Assembly: GCA_023376005.1 (NCBI GenBank)
Contig: CM042179.1
Span: 18,746,072-18,810,071, forward strand
Direction: 5' to 3'
DNA: 64,000 bases
Source of the DNA: Doryteuthis pealeii
Taxonomy: Eukaryota; Mollusca; Cephalopoda; Myopsida; Loliginidae
Made by a program: the position numbers and the translations under genes. The notes under the pieces were generated by a model, which was not told where the DNA came from, made no database searches, and saw nothing but the letters and a program-made list of their open reading frames with translations. Shown here piece by piece: positions 35,561-48,279 of this stretch; the first letter of the stretch is position 1, and every line of letters begins with the position of its first letter.

Positions 35561-35760
35561 TAAACTTTATAGTTATGTCTTTTTTAAAATCCTGTTTTCA
35601 ATATCTTTCTCCAATTTTATCATCTGTCTTAAGTAGTTATATTTTTTAACTTCTTCAAGAATTTCATCATCAATTGTTTTAGTTGTTTTCAGTGAATATA
35701 ACTTCTGTTCATTTTGATACTCTCCTTATTCAAGTCATTTAGCATTACTCTCTTTTCAAG

Positions 35761-36318
35761 TCATTTAGCATTACTTCTAACAGATATTATAATTATAATA
35801 TCAGTACAATGTTGTAAACAAATAAAAAATAGTTCAAATATTCTCTATTCAGATATTTACTTCTTTTCTTTCCCAGTTAATTTTCAGGAATATGATTTCA
35901 AGACATGCAGTGAATATTTACTAATTTTCGTTTTTTATCCTTATGCAGTATATATTTTCTAGAACTTTTATGCTATGTATATCTTTCCAATTTCAATGAT
36001 TTTAGAATTTTATGTTACATACATACTTGAGACAAATAAGCTATTAGTTTTACATGAATATGATTTTACTCTTTATCAGGACCAAAAAATTACCCATAAT
36101 ATCAAATGTTCATTTTCAAATCAACAAATCAAATAAATCTAAATATTTATGTAATAGGATCAATTTATAACTACATCATAATATACATCATATACATGAT
36201 AACTATATCAATGGACTCAATATACTTCTTACAATATTGAACTTTAAAGATATTTAATGTTGAGTTTAATGTTGTGATGAGAAGAATAAAAAAGCATCTT
36301 TACTGCCTCAGTAATGTT
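35761..36318. other. AT-rich stretch, nothing recognised
   Basis: A short duplicated TCAAGTCATTTAGCATTACT lies at about 35731 and 35756. Nothing else. Confidence 0.5.
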
Positions 36319-36320
36319 TC

Positions 36321-36371
36321 CACACACACACACACACACATACACACAGACACAGACACACACACACACAC
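36321..36371. repeat. (CA)n microsatellite
   Basis: CA run with a few substitutions. Confidence 0.95.
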
Positions 36372-36375
36372 AGTG

Positions 36376-36830
36376 ATGGGGCATTAGAATACACTGACTG
36401 CACCTCTGCAGAGGAGTAAGGCTCCCTCAATGGGGCCACCAGTTGGCCATGGGTGGTGACCTGTGATGCTTAAGGATAGAACCCAGGTGGCTGAGCAGTC
36501 CATGACATGCAAAACTCCACTTTGGTCATTACTTGGGCTTGATGGGCGGTCAGAGAGGCCACCTCCTATCAATCAGCTGGTCACATCAAGCCCTAGCAGC
36601 TATATGATTGCCACAACCCTATTATCCTTATGGCAAGCCCCAACCCTTTTTTATCATATGGGTACTAGAAGGTGGTGACTGAGAGTCTACATGTCCTGGG
36701 AATGACGTTAAACTCTATCTGATGGTGAGGTTCCAGTTTTTGAGGTTTGGGGAATGTGGAACACCCCCCTTCATCACCATTGCACCCAGGTCCACTCTGA
36801 CCCAGGGTGGTAGTACCTCTATGGGTTAAA
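36376..36830 (-). repeat. Dispersed LHVMD repeat, copy B
   Basis: Markedly less AT-rich than its surroundings. On the minus strand 36575-36390 matches 160-345 and keeps one open frame with LHVMD, ITGHHP and GAV. The part from 36576 to 36830 has no second copy in the window. Confidence 0.6.
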
Positions 36831-36909
36831 TAGAAAAATGTGTTTATAAAAAAAAGTGAGTATCCATTAAGAATGAATTTATTTCAAGGCTTTGACAGCA
36901 TCAAATGGG

Positions 36910-36948
36910 CCACCGAGGTTGATATGCCATAAAACAAAGTAAAGCAAA

Positions 36949-36985
<37 letters not shown>

Positions 36986-37080
36986 GAGGTTGATATGCCA
37001 TAAAACAAAGCAAAGCAAACCACACACACACACACACACACACACATATGTGCGCACAAGTGTGTGTGTGTGTGTGTGTA
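36910..37080. repeat. Tandem duplication of a 40-base unit plus (CA)n
   Basis: CACCGAGGTTGATATGCCAT and the next 20 bases occur at 36911-36950 and 36983-37021, each followed by a CA run. A GT run follows at 37061-37090. Confidence 0.92.
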
Positions 37081-37089
37081 TGTGTGTGT

Positions 37090-37605
37090 ATCTGTTATCA
37101 CTATCCCCATTGTATTTACTTGTTAATACAAATCTAGTACATAGATTGACATTTGCTTTTATTAGGCCTTTGTAAATCATTAACTGCATTTTGCTCAATT
37201 CTTTCTTATTGTTTTCTGCAATAAAGTTTATTCAGAGCATATATATTTCCAGATAACCAATTTCTACCAAAGTTTTGAATCCATTTGTTTTTTTATTGCA
37301 TTTGGTGAAATTGACTCATTTACATAAACATTGTTTTTTTTTAACTCCTGCTTTTTGCAAGAATAAGATATTTACTTATAATAAAGTAAATCCCAATGTG
37401 ATATGAGAAAGCAATTTATTCCAAGAAAATGCTGCCATGTATTTTTCTAGGAATTAGCAATTAAATATGTGTCAGATAATTAGATCTAAAGTAATTGATA
37501 CATATTAGGTAAACCAAAAATGTTTGTTCAATTTATTAAGTAAAAATAAAGGACATATTTTTTTTTATTTGTGACTAACCTGGATGTTAATATAAAAAAT
37601 ATATT
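37090..37605. other. AT-rich stretch, nothing recognised
   Basis: No signal seen. Confidence 0.5.
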
Positions 37606-37609
37606 TATC

Positions 37610-38185
37610 CCTTTAATCTGCTGTCTGATGTAATTTTGCATCCTCCTAAAACATTTTATCTTTCTTAGCAAAGATCTGCTCTCAAGAACTGAAATTTACA
37701 CTTTGAAATCACAATTCAGTGCAGAACTGATAAAAGCAAAGAGCATTACTGTTCATCTTGCTGAGATCATGTTTTTTTTACTGCTTATCAGATGTTGTGA
37801 TCATGTCCAACTCAACTGTTGAAATCATCAAGGAGGAATATTTTGTTATCATTTGGAACTGCTGATCTAAGATCTTGATAGAAGTCCATGATAGATTCTT
37901 TATTGATCTCAAGAGTAGAAGCATAAACAGAAAGGACTCTCACAAAATGGTTGCATAGTTAAGGAAGTTAAAACCATAAGGTTGTTCAAATTGGTTAGTT
38001 AATTCTTTGTGAATGGCACTCACTCCTCCGTCTTGTTTTTCCTCTTTTAGTTTAACTTTCCAGAATAATGTGTATTGAGTGCCTGTTTCAGTCAACTGAT
38101 CTTCCTTGTTCAAACAGGTTTCTGAGAGTCTCAATATTTTACAAGCTAACTCTTTCACTGGTAAAAATGGTGTGGCAAATGACAT
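37610..38185 (-). mobile_element. RTE-type LINE endonuclease relic
   Basis: Minus strand in order: LRLSETCLNKEDQLTETGTQ (near 38115), YTLFWKVKLKEEKQDGGVSA, HKELTNQFEQPYGFN, RVLSVYAS, FYQDLRSAVPNDNKIFLLDD with FNS and VGHDHN (near 37800), then a decayed NSNALCFYQFCTEL block (near 37740). SET, SVYA and LLDDFN are the Mg-binding and active-site blocks of the APE-type endonuclease carried by RTE-like LINEs. Several stops occur. The RT is not on this strand nearby. Confidence 0.8.
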
Positions 38186-38310
38186 AGTAAAAATCTATCT
38201 AAAAGTTTTTGTTGATTTGGAAATATGATAGTAATTTTAGAAAATATCATATTTGCTTATTATTCATGATATTTTAGGAGTCTTTTTATTTTTATCTTTA
38301 AGGACCCATG
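38186..38310. other. Spacer
   Basis: No feature seen. Confidence 0.4.
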
Positions 38311-38857
38311 AATATTTAGAAAAGATCATAATAAATATTTAGAAAAGGTTATAAATAGAAAGATCATAAATATTTAGAAAAGATCATAAATATTTAGAAA
38401 TATTTAGAAAAGGTTATAAATATTTAGAAAAGATCATAAATATTTAGAAAAGATTATATTTAGAAAAGATCATAAATATTTAGAAAAGGTTATAAATATT
38501 TTAGAAAAGATCATAAATATTTAGAAAAGATCATAAATATTTAGAAAAGGTTATAAATATTTAGAAAAATCATAAATATTTAGAAAAGGTTATAAAGAAA
38601 AGATCATAAATATTTAGAAAAGATATAATATTTAGAAAAGATCATAATATTTAGAAAAGATCATAAATATTTAGAAAAGGTTATAATATTTAGAAAAGAT
38701 CATAAATATTTAGAAAAGATCATAAATATTTAGAAAAGATCATAAATATTTAGAAAAGGTTATAAATATTTAGAAAAGATCATAAATATTTAGAAAAGAT
38801 CATAAATATTTAGAAAAGGTTATAAATATTTAGAAAAGGTTATAAATATTTAGAAAA
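38311..38857. repeat. 20-bp minisatellite
   Basis: About 27 copies of ATCATAAATATTTAGAAAAG, with an interspersed variant in which the first bases read GTTATAAATA. Deletions of one or more bases are scattered through the array. Confidence 0.95.
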
Positions 38858-38952
38858 TTAGAAAGGATCAACCAAAAACTTGTCCGACAAGAATTGTCTG
38901 TACAGTTCAACAAAACTTGTATAAAAGAAAAAATGCTACCAAAATACACTTA

Positions 38953-38958
<6 letters not shown>

Positions 38959-38985
<27 letters not shown>
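38959..38985. repeat. (TA)n microsatellite
   Basis: Short TA run adjoining SINE copy S2. Confidence 0.95.
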
Positions 38986-38986
<1 letters not shown>

Positions 38987-38987
<1 letters not shown>

Positions 38988-39200
38988 CTAGTTCGATACC
39001 GGTCCTGGCCAACTCAGCGTATGAGTAGCACAGGGATCTGTGTGGTAAAGTAAGGAGCTGATAGTAGGTGTGGCGCTCCACCTCAGATGCCAAAACAATC
39101 TCCTTGGTCAAGCGCTATTGAAAAGGGGATAGACTCCCTCGCTGACTGGCTGATACCGACTTTAGGCCGCCCCGTCGACTTTACTTTTACTTACTTTTAT
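38987..39200 (+). mobile_element. tRNA-like SINE, copy S2
   Basis: Box-B-like GTTCGATACC at 38991-39000, then the family body (AAGGAGCTGATAGTAGGTGT, CTGATACCGAC) ending in GCCGCCCCGTCGACTTTAC and a T-rich tail. The part upstream of box B is replaced by (TA)n. Confidence 0.75.
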
Positions 39201-39296
39201 ATTATATAACAGCTCTATTTTTTATATTGAGCACTCTACCAATAATACTGCCTTTGGTACGCCATTCCAGCAAAAGCTGAAACAGTGACCATCTCA

Positions 39297-39473
<177 letters not shown>

Positions 39474-39549
39474 TATATATGTATGTATGTATGTATGTAT
39501 AAGCTTGACAAATACAAAGATAATGTTTACCTAAATAACAAGTGAGCCA

Positions 39550-40350
39550 TATATTAAGCCAATTATAACCATTCTTGGTACTAGTTTGGTACTAGTTTGG
39601 CTGTTGTTGAAACTTTTACTTGGGAAGTACATTGACCTGTGACTGCTCTTTGGATGCTGAAATGTACCTACACAAGGCATATGTGGTCTATGGATGCCTT
39701 GAAAAAATGAGTATGCACTAACAGTAACATTTCCCATGAGACAAAGATGAATGTTTGTAGGTCCTGTGTGTGTTCTGTTGTACTCTTCTGAAACATGAAT
39801 ATTGCTTCATAGACATCAGAAAATTCTTGAGCACTTTCATCAGAAGTGTTTGAGATACTTCCTAAATATTAAGTGTATTTCCAAAACATCAGACATAGAA
39901 GTCCTTACAAGTAAAGGATGCACAAGCATTGAGACTCTCATCATAATAGCCCAAATACATGTTCTGAGTATAAGTGATGTTAGAATGCTGAAGTAACTCC
40001 TTTATGATTAGCTGCATACTGGCAAAAGTCCACAGCATAAGCCTTTCAAGAGGTATAAGGATTATGCTTAAAAAACAACCTTATAAAAATAAAAATATAT
40101 TCTGACAACTGGGAAAAGCTGACATTGAAGAGAACTGACTGGGGAATTCATGTGGAGGATGGCTGTACCAGTTTTGAGAGTGAATGAATTGAGCATGAAA
40201 ATCCAAAGCATCAACTTCAAAAGGGATAGACCTGTCATATTGTTGAGGACATGGAGGGTTGGAAATGTCAAATGTGGTTGGATTTTGCTTCTAAGGCTGG
40301 ATATGTCAATCATCAGAAATCTCATCAGAGACATATGGTGATGCACAAGG
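39550..40350 (+). mobile_element. RTE-type LINE relic: RT C-terminus and zinc finger
   Basis: The plus strand reads TKMNVCRSCVCSVVLF (near 39745), ETWILLHRHQKILEHFHQKC (39788 on), LRYFLNIK, EVLTSKGCTSIETLI, then decayed MED-like and KRYKDYA blocks (near 40050). It ends with a finger read as CQMWLDFASKAGYVNHQKSH (near 40270). The SETW, FH-RCLR and SIE-L blocks followed by KRYKD and a terminal C2H2-type finger are the C-terminal layout of RTE-type LINEs in molluscs. Frameshifts are frequent. Confidence 0.72.
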
Positions 40351-41030
40351 ATCAAATTTCACCATCTGATCCAATAAATCCCATGTGACACTTGAGGGGT
40401 CATGCATGGAGGGGTTCTGGTGGTGGGGTTGGAGGATTGTGAGGGATGACAATGATCTGTAAAGATTATATGATTGCCATATATATATATGGTATGGGTT
40501 TTTTTTCTATCACAAAAATCACACTTATGCTCCTGAGCCATCAGTCCACATATTTGAGAAGGAAAACTCATGTGATCAAAATTCTACTAGTGTTGGATAG
40601 TCCATCCTATTAGTATCATACTACCTGGCATTTGCAGTATGAGAGGTATAACTCTGCAACAATAATAATTCAGTTTGCCACTGGTTATTAAATTGTGGGG
40701 GAGGAGAGGGGGTTATACATATTGTATTAGCATGTAGCATTGTCATCAAAATGTACTGATATCTCTTTAAGTCCCATGATGACAGTAGTGAGATATGCAG
40801 ATTTAAAGAAGTGGTAGCATAGTCACAAAACTGTATATGAGTTAAAGGTCCATCTAATGTCACTGCATTGCTAATAGAACAGCTGCATATTTTGGCAAAG
40901 TCATGAGTGTCTGAGCAGCCCTGTCTCAGATAGCACAAAAAACTTGGAAGGTTCTTGAAAAAGTGATTCAAACAAATTTCTGTTTAACCATCAAGCAGCT
41001 CAGCAACCCGTGGCTGATGGTTGTTCACAA
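40351..41030. other. Unassigned, probably decayed LINE sequence
   Basis: It lies between LINE C-terminal and N-terminal pieces in the same orientation. A 116-codon minus-strand frame at 40621-40971 has no features I can name. Confidence 0.4.
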
Positions 41031-41033
41031 CAA

Positions 41034-41110
41034 CAGGCTAAGGATGAAGAGAAAATATAAGAAATATGGATTGAAAGTAGGAACATGGAATGTCAGGACA
41101 CCTTTTTGAA
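41034..41110 (+). mobile_element. Start of an RTE-type LINE endonuclease, truncated
   Basis: The plus strand reads RLRMKRKYKKYGLKVGTWNV, then RTP and a stop. The K-GTWNVRTL block begins APE-type endonuclease domains of these LINEs. Nothing recognisable follows. Confidence 0.6.
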
Positions 41111-41352
41111 TGTGACAGGTTGAATAGTCCTGAACAATGAATTGGTACCTTCTTCTTTGTCAAAGGTTTCTTTTAGAACAAGTCTAAAAGAAAACTTTGA
41201 CAAAGGGGAAGGCACCCAAAAATAAAATAAAAATAAATAAGATTAAGAACATAATATTCACTTTGATCTTTATTCTAATTTTAATTCTTCAATGTATATT
41301 TTTCTATGCTTCTAAAATAACCCTAAATTTTTTTCTCCCAGAATTCATCACA

Positions 41353-41401
41353 TGTGTGTGTGTATGTGTGTGTGTGTGTGTGCGTGTGTGTGTGTGCGTG
41401 T
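41353..41401. repeat. (TG)n microsatellite
   Basis: TG run with single-base breaks. Confidence 0.95.
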
Positions 41402-41404
41402 TGA

Positions 41405-42100
41405 GATAAAAAATGTGGTAGACCCATAATTTTTCTACAATGATATATACATAAACCACGTTTTTGATTTCAAAAGATTGTTGCATAATTGATGGGTACC
41501 CTGTTAATTATGCACAGTTAGTGTAGAGAATTTATTTAAATTCAAAATAACAATTACAGAGATTTTTATTGATGTCTCTTAACCTTATTGTGTGAGAGAG
41601 AGAGAGAGAGAGTTTAGTTCTAATCAGTTTCTAGTTGGCTGTGTAAGGATGAGGCTCATGATAGCAGCTGATGTTATGAGCTAGATTCTTATGTGTGGTT
41701 GAATGATCCGGATTCAACATTAAAATGAAAATGTGAATTCACCAAAGTAATGTCTTGAGTTGTCACTAAAAACAAATGACGTCTCAGCCAGCCCAGAAAC
41801 ATCTGACAGAAACCAGATAAATCCCAATTGAGAAGATAGATAATTAGGCCAAGTAAGAAAACCTGCTACTCAGAAAGAAATACTCATTCCCCAAGATATA
41901 CAACATAAGAAGTACTACAAGACAAGCTAAGACAAGCAATGAGATAAGATGTATACAGCCATGGATATATGTAGATTAAGATGCTATATAACAAGATCTT
42001 GTCCGGACAATCTGAGTTGAGATTGAAATCATGGTAGACCCATAATTTTTCTACAATTATTATAGGTCTATGTTTATGATATATTGACCACCATCTCATA
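41405..42100. repeat. Pair of dispersed repeat pieces 620 bases apart
   Basis: TGGTAGACCCATAATTTTTC and flanking bases occur at about 41415-41440 and 42031-42057. On the minus strand both read IIVEKLWVYH. The intervening DNA has a short GA tract (41594-41613) and no gene. Confidence 0.6.
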
Positions 42101-42145
42101 AATTACTAATGCCACTGTAATGGAAATGCTAAAGTGGCAATTGGA

Positions 42146-42148
<3 letters not shown>

Positions 42149-42207
<59 letters not shown>

Positions 42208-42223
42208 ATATATGTATATATAT
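42149..42223. repeat. (TA)n microsatellite
   Basis: TA run. Confidence 0.97.
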
Positions 42224-42225
42224 AG

Positions 42226-43312
42226 TTCTTGTTACTATTATTGACACTCATTGAGTTAAATAATATTGAAGGGATTCAGAGCCAGGATTTCCTATGAGGA
42301 GTACACAGGATTCCAGTGATTGGTGTGGGTTACCAGTTTAACAAAAATAATTGTTTCAACTTGAACTACATAGAAGTTTATGTTGACTTTCCAATAACAT
42401 TTTCATTTTGTCATTTAATTCAAATTAGCATCATTGAATTAATGATTTCACATTGACTTTGCATGTGAATTTCACAGAAATTCTATTCTTTTTCACATTC
42501 AGTGGAATAATATGTCATCTTATCAGTTAATTCAAACTTTACATCATGCCTTGTTACTGGAAAGTAGTGAATGCAACAAATAATTATATAAAGAGGCTGA
42601 TCTATCATTCTTGATCTGGCATTCTCACAATGTAATGGAAAACTAAGTTTGGTGATACAGCTGGAGCACTCTGGGTTAATGGTAATAATACTTTGGCCCT
42701 AAAACCATGCCTGAGCCAAAATCATCATCTGATGAAGGCTTTTTTTAGCTATAAACAATAATAATATTATAGTAATATTATTATGTAGAATAATGACACT
42801 TGAAATATGTGGTCAATTCTTTGAATATGGATATTGAGACATTTGAAAAGTTTCTGGATATCTAGATTTTTCTGCTTAAGGAAAACCAATATTGTGAATT
42901 TTAATTTTATTAATTGCATGAAATTTAGACTTTTTGAAGATATTTTGAAGAATACATTTAAATACAGTTTAGCAATAAACAAATGGTTGATATTTTGTCA
43001 CCTGGTTCAGAATTTTTGCAAATTTCAATCAACTAGTGTGACCAGTTTGGTTTCTTGATCCAAGGCTTGGTCAACTCTATTTTAGTCATTTTAGTAAATT
43101 ACAACCTCTACATTAAGATTTTCTAAATCTTTATTAAATAGGGGCAATCTGGTTAACTTTAAAGCAATATGATTGATGAAAAACAATCAAAATTCATTAT
43201 GATTTTATCATTTTTACCAAAATAAGACTATCAGTAATTTAAGATATACTTACATACAAACTTAGTACATTTGTTGCATATTTTGCTTTTGTTCAATAAA
43301 AGGAATAAGTCA
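42226..43312. other. AT-rich stretch, nothing convincing
   Basis: CTGATGAAGGC with a possible small stem near 42729-42755 recalls a hammerhead box but lacks GAAA. No coding signal. Confidence 0.45.
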
Positions 43313-43314
43313 TC

Positions 43315-43508
43315 GTTGGGGTGGCCTAAAGTTGGTATCAGCCAATCAGCGAGGGAGTCTATTCCCTTTTCACTAGCGCTATACCAAGGAGATTGTTTTT
43401 GCATCTGAGATGGAGCACCACGCCTACCATTAGTTCCTTACTTTACCGCACAGATCCCTGTGCTTCTCATACGCTGAGTTGGCAAGAGCTGGTATTGAAC
43501 TAGGAACC
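43315..43508 (-). mobile_element. tRNA-like SINE, copy S3
   Basis: Inverted copy of the S1 and S2 body. The minus strand carries GTTCAATACC (near 43492) as a box-B-like motif, then the family body. Confidence 0.75.
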
Positions 43509-43651
43509 TTGTGTTTTCTAGCCCAAAATGAAAGATGAAAGTTGCTAATTTCAATTTTTTTTCCAATGCATATTTTTGATAATGTTTGTATGTATGTAAT
43601 AATGCTTATATGAAATATTTAATTGTATTTATTAAAAAGTAATATATATAT

Positions 43652-44593
43652 GAGGGTCATTCAATAAATAAATTGAATTTTTCAATAAAAGGGCAGACAA
43701 TTCACCCAGGAAAAAATAATTTGATTTATTTTTCAATATAATCTCCATTCTTTAAAATACATTTTTCCCATTGATATGGAACAAGCCTTTGTATTCATTT
43801 AGCATAGAAATCTTTGGACATTTCATCATTGCTTGAAAATTATGTTCAATGCAGAAATTCTTTGAGGGAGCCAAACATGTTCCATACAAACAACTGGAAA
43901 TCAGAAAGGGAGAGGAAGATCTAGACTATAAGGAGGATGTAGCAGCTGTTCTCAACAAAACTGATTTCCATTGTTCATGTTGCAGTATATGGTTTTGAAA
44001 ACTTTATTACATACAGAAATTCAAACAACAGGAAATCAGAGTGGGGCGGGGCATAAAGGAGGATGTGGCAAGTGTCTTGGACAACTAAACTCTCTTCTTT
44101 GTTTCTGATATCAACATTTAACACATTTGTAACACATTCTTATCCATACACATTATATATTCCTCTGTAAATTTCACATAGTTTGCATTTCTCAACTACC
44201 AAATATTTGATGACAGACTTCTTTTCAAGTCTGGAGCAATTGATTTGATTTGATATCATTTTGAATATCCTAAAAAAACTGGGATATTTCTGGGATATTA
44301 AAATAGTTTTTAAATAAACTAATATTTCTGGGATATTAAAATAGTTTTTCAATAAACTAATATTCTGGATATTAAATAGTTTTTCAATAAACTAATATTT
44401 CTGGGATATTAAAATAGTTTTTCAATAAACTAATATTTCTGGGATATTAAAATAGTTTTTCAATAACTAATATTTCTGGGATATTAAAATAGTTTTTCAA
44501 TAAACCAATTCCAAACAATGTATGGAAAAAAATCTGAAAAAAAATATAACTTTTTTCAAAAAAATTCCCCTTATTTATTGAATGACCCTTGTA
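43652..44593 (-). mobile_element. mariner-like element relic
   Basis: The ends are inverted: AGGGTCATTCAATAAATAA at the left, and the complement of TTATTTATTGAATGACCCTT at the right (44573-44592), with TA next to both. The minus strand near 43930 reads HPPYSLDLP with a decayed F-LF block, then GSLKEFLH-like and WNMF-like sequence. HPPYSPDL-P-DF-LF holds the third catalytic Asp of mariner transposases. A second decayed copy of that block (near 44050) indicates an internal duplication. The N-terminal part is replaced by a 38-bp minisatellite. Inactive. Confidence 0.78.
44266..44506. repeat. 38-bp minisatellite inside the mariner relic
   Basis: About six copies of a unit containing CTAATATTTCTGGGATATTA and AATAGTTTTTCAATAAA. 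Some copies are shortened by one to a few bases. Confidence 0.92.
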
Positions 44594-44811
44594 TTTAAGA
44601 CATGCATCTATAAACATAATTATCTCTGTTTTGAAATGTAGATATTTAAACATTTAAGCATGTTTTCTGATTTAATTTATTTGTTGCCTTGGAGATTGTT
44701 ATAATTACAACATTTTTATATTAGTCATTCTTGTTTTCATATGCAGATCTATTCCAGCAGTTTTTATATGTTTTTATTTTTATAATGAATTTCTTATATT
44801 TTCTTTTTCAG

Positions 44812-45426
44812 TCATGAAAACTGAAGTGAGGGGTAAACAGAAACTTAGCAACATGCTGCTATCAAGATTAAGTAATCTTGACTCAAAAGACATAAAACAG
44901 AGCATCAATGTTGAACATCATCATGAGGAAATCTATGGTGATATTGATTTTATTCATGCAGATGGTACAAAGGCATCATCAGATTATACAGAAAACTTTG
45001 ATTCAATTGCTGAAAATGTTGAATTATTGATGAAGAGTGGTAAAGCAGTAATTGTGATTAAAGTAATTGCTGAGCGTATTGTTCCAATTGATTATGAGTT
45101 CAATGTGTGGAGAAAAAGTTCTGCAACAGTGACCCGTCAAATTGAGCTAGATCTTTTGGCTAATGAACAACGCAAACGTCTTTATCACCATGTAATGGAA
45201 AATGCTGGAGGAAAGCAACACATTGAACCTAAGAGATATGGTAGCTATTTGGAACGAACACAAGGATCACAGGAGACTGTTTTGAACAGCCATGAAACTT
45301 TCAGATTATTTAATCAATTATTGTCAGTTGCAGAGAATAGTGGAGAAGGTGGGGATCAAAATGAAACTTATTCTGAAAAGACAGAACAATTAGCATTGCA
45401 GAGACCAAGTTTTTCAGATTTCATGT

Positions 45427-45431
<5 letters not shown>
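44812..45431 (+). CDS. Terminal exon of an unrecognised host gene (205 codons)
   Basis: A strong 3' splice site (TTATATTTTCTTTTTCAG, ending 44811) is followed by two bases (TC) completing a split codon. A frame then stays open for 205 codons to TGA at 45429-45431. Codon composition is clearly less AT-biased than the flanks and there are no internal stops, unlike every transposon relic here. The protein part is soluble: an acidic His-rich N-terminal stretch, a short beta-like [20 protein letters not shown], a charged helix with [20 protein letters not shown], then a polar Ser/Glu-rich tail ending RPSFSDFMY. No catalytic motif, signal peptide or membrane segment is seen. The first ATG (44814) is probably internal to the protein, as upstream exons must lie before 44.8 kb. 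A (TA)n array starts at the stop codon. I do not recognise the family. Confidence 0.8.
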
Positions 45432-45495
<64 letters not shown>

Positions 45496-45497
45496 AT

Positions 45498-45528
<31 letters not shown>

Positions 45529-45568
45529 CATACATATATATATATATGTGTGTGTGTATATATATAGC
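45432..45568. repeat. (TA)n(CA)n compound microsatellite in the 3' UTR position
   Basis: TA, CA, TA, TG and TA runs immediately downstream of the stop codon of the 44812-45431 exon. Confidence 0.95.
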
Positions 45569-46000
45569 CCAGGATTAATAGGGCAGTTAAAGTTACATCA
45601 CTTATCAAATACTATGATATTAGAAAATTATTTCATATTTTAGTTAATTAATAATTTAAATATTTCAACTGCTTCAGAGTAATTAATATGCACATGCACA
45701 CACATACATACCTATATGCACATATTCTTTTGATATTAATTATTTCATTGGAATGTTTTTGGGAATTCATTTTATAATGTTGACAACTACATATACATGT
45801 GTAAAAATATATTGACGTTTATATGTACATATAAACATATATTCATGCATATGCATATGCATTAGTGTACACTCTCATTAACATACACATGATAAGCCTA
45901 TTAATTTTTCTTCTGTCTCCATATATAAATGTGTATGTGCATGCATGCATATTAGTGTGTGTACTTATATAATAGAATGAAAGTTATATGTATGCCTGCT

Positions 46001-46072
<72 letters not shown>

Positions 46073-46594
46073 CAGGAAACAAAACTTCAATGTAATAATC
46101 TTATGTTGCTTAGCAACAAAATAGTGTATTACCTTTAAAGAATTAGTAATTTTCTAGAAATAACTGTAATAAAAATAAAAAAGAATTTAAAACTAAGAAT
46201 TTCAATTTAAAAAAAATTGATTCCCTTTTACTGTGATATTTAATTCATTATATGACTATAAATTTTTCAAAAATGTAGAAAGAAAATCATTTAAACTTTA
46301 TTTCAAGACTAAAAATCATTGAATGCAATGGTTATCTTCATTACTCAATTTTAAAACTTCAAAATGTTCAAATCAGAAAAAAAAGATCTACTATGGAATG
46401 GTAAAAATTGTTATTTAGTATCAAACTTTCTCTTTCTATAAAAAAAACTTTTGCACCCTTTGTGCTCTCAAAAATCTGAGGAAAAACAAATTTTCTCTTT
46501 TCTCAGTTTGTTATTTTTTAAACCTTTTTTTAGCTTTGTTAGATATGAAAAGTAAAAGATGCTTGCATACACACATTCAACTTTTATACATGTT

Positions 46595-46659
<65 letters not shown>

Positions 46660-48194
46660 ATACGTATGTATTGTGTGTAAATATATATACTCAACTAGCT
46701 TATAATTAATATCTATATATATATTTTAAAACATGAAGAAGTAATTTTAATCTATTAGTAATCAGATTTACAGCATTAAATCCAATATTCTAATATGATA
46801 AATATTCTTCTTGATTTATATAAAAAAAAACCAATTCAAACTTTTAACATGGAGAGTGTGTCTAAAAACAATGAAGAATTTACATAGTTAACAACATAGT
46901 GATGTCAGAAAGGTGCTGCTAAGTTTTACTGATGAAACCGAAAACTTTATAACAAATACATAATAATTATAATGGTAACTGTAATGAATTAAGAAAATAA
47001 TACAATTAAAAAATGTTGGTAAAAATGAAATGTGTATCATTTGAGAAACAGCATTAAATCATTTAGATGGTGGTAAATTATAACTATTTTTATTTAAATT
47101 CCTAATTTCTATTTTAGCAAAAAGAAAAAAATGATTTTTGAGATAAAATTATTGTTCTTTGTTTTATTGTCAATTGTTTAATTTTGTTTGATTAAAGAAT
47201 TTTATGACTTGACCCATTATCAACATTTTGCATTAGAGTAATAATCTTTTGTTTTCAGTTTTCATTTTGTGTTGATCATAATCATAAGCAGAATTTAAAA
47301 GACTGAAAAATATTTCAAATTTAATTATGTTTCATATTTTAAAAGATCCAGTCATTATATGATATAAAGATAAAAATTTTAAGATCTGATTAATGTCAAA
47401 AATAAAATAACCATAGCAATAACAGTAATAACATATTAATGCTGATGTTATTACATACACATATACACATATTTGTGAATGTATATATGTATTTGAATAT
47501 TTGTAATTATGTATGTACATCATGTGATATTTTCTTGACAATTCTATCTTGTCTCATGGATATCTTATGCAATATATTACTCTTTATGATTTGTAAAAGT
47601 TTTCTCCCAATTTTGAAAGTAATCAAATACTTAAATGCTATGTTTTTAAGTGTACACTTTAAACAGTCATCAGAAAAATAGTGAAACATAAATACACAAC
47701 CATGACATTTGTCACACTATTTTATAAGTACATAATTTAAGCAAAGAAGAGAATGGCAAAGTGTATATTTAGCAAGATATAAACTTGAATGTTTAAACAT
47801 TTTACATACACATAACAAAATATTGATAATGAAAATTTAAAAAAAGATGAGTTAGAAAATTAAAGAAGAAAAAGATTAGAAAAACTTTTTGCATGGAAAT
47901 GAATAAGTTATATCTACATATATTCATACTTGTTCACCCCAGTACCAATATATGAAATTATCTCTAAAGTACATAAATCTTTCGCAACTAATGTTAGAAA
48001 AATCTAAAAACCTGTGATCCCAGCTACATGACAATTGATTTATTATAATGTAAACTGAATGAAAAAGAAAACTTTTTTTCTTCTTATCCACGTATATTCA
48101 CATGGAATCATATTTCAACGAACCATTTGCAAAATAGATTTTAAAAACAAATCTCAATTCAAAGTGTGGAAAACATTAGATTTAAAAGAATCAA

Positions 48195-48279
<85 letters not shown>

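Noticed and set aside
38987..39010. tRNA gene
   Set aside because: Only a box-B-like motif is present. No cloverleaf can be formed, and the same sequence repeats as a SINE at 19.1 and 43.4 kb.
40621..40971. 116-codon minus-strand frame as a host exon
   Set aside because: No splice site or motif, and it lies between LINE fragments in probable LINE debris.
42729..42755. CTGATGAAGGC with AGCT as a hammerhead
   Set aside because: GAAA is absent and no paired stem I could be found.
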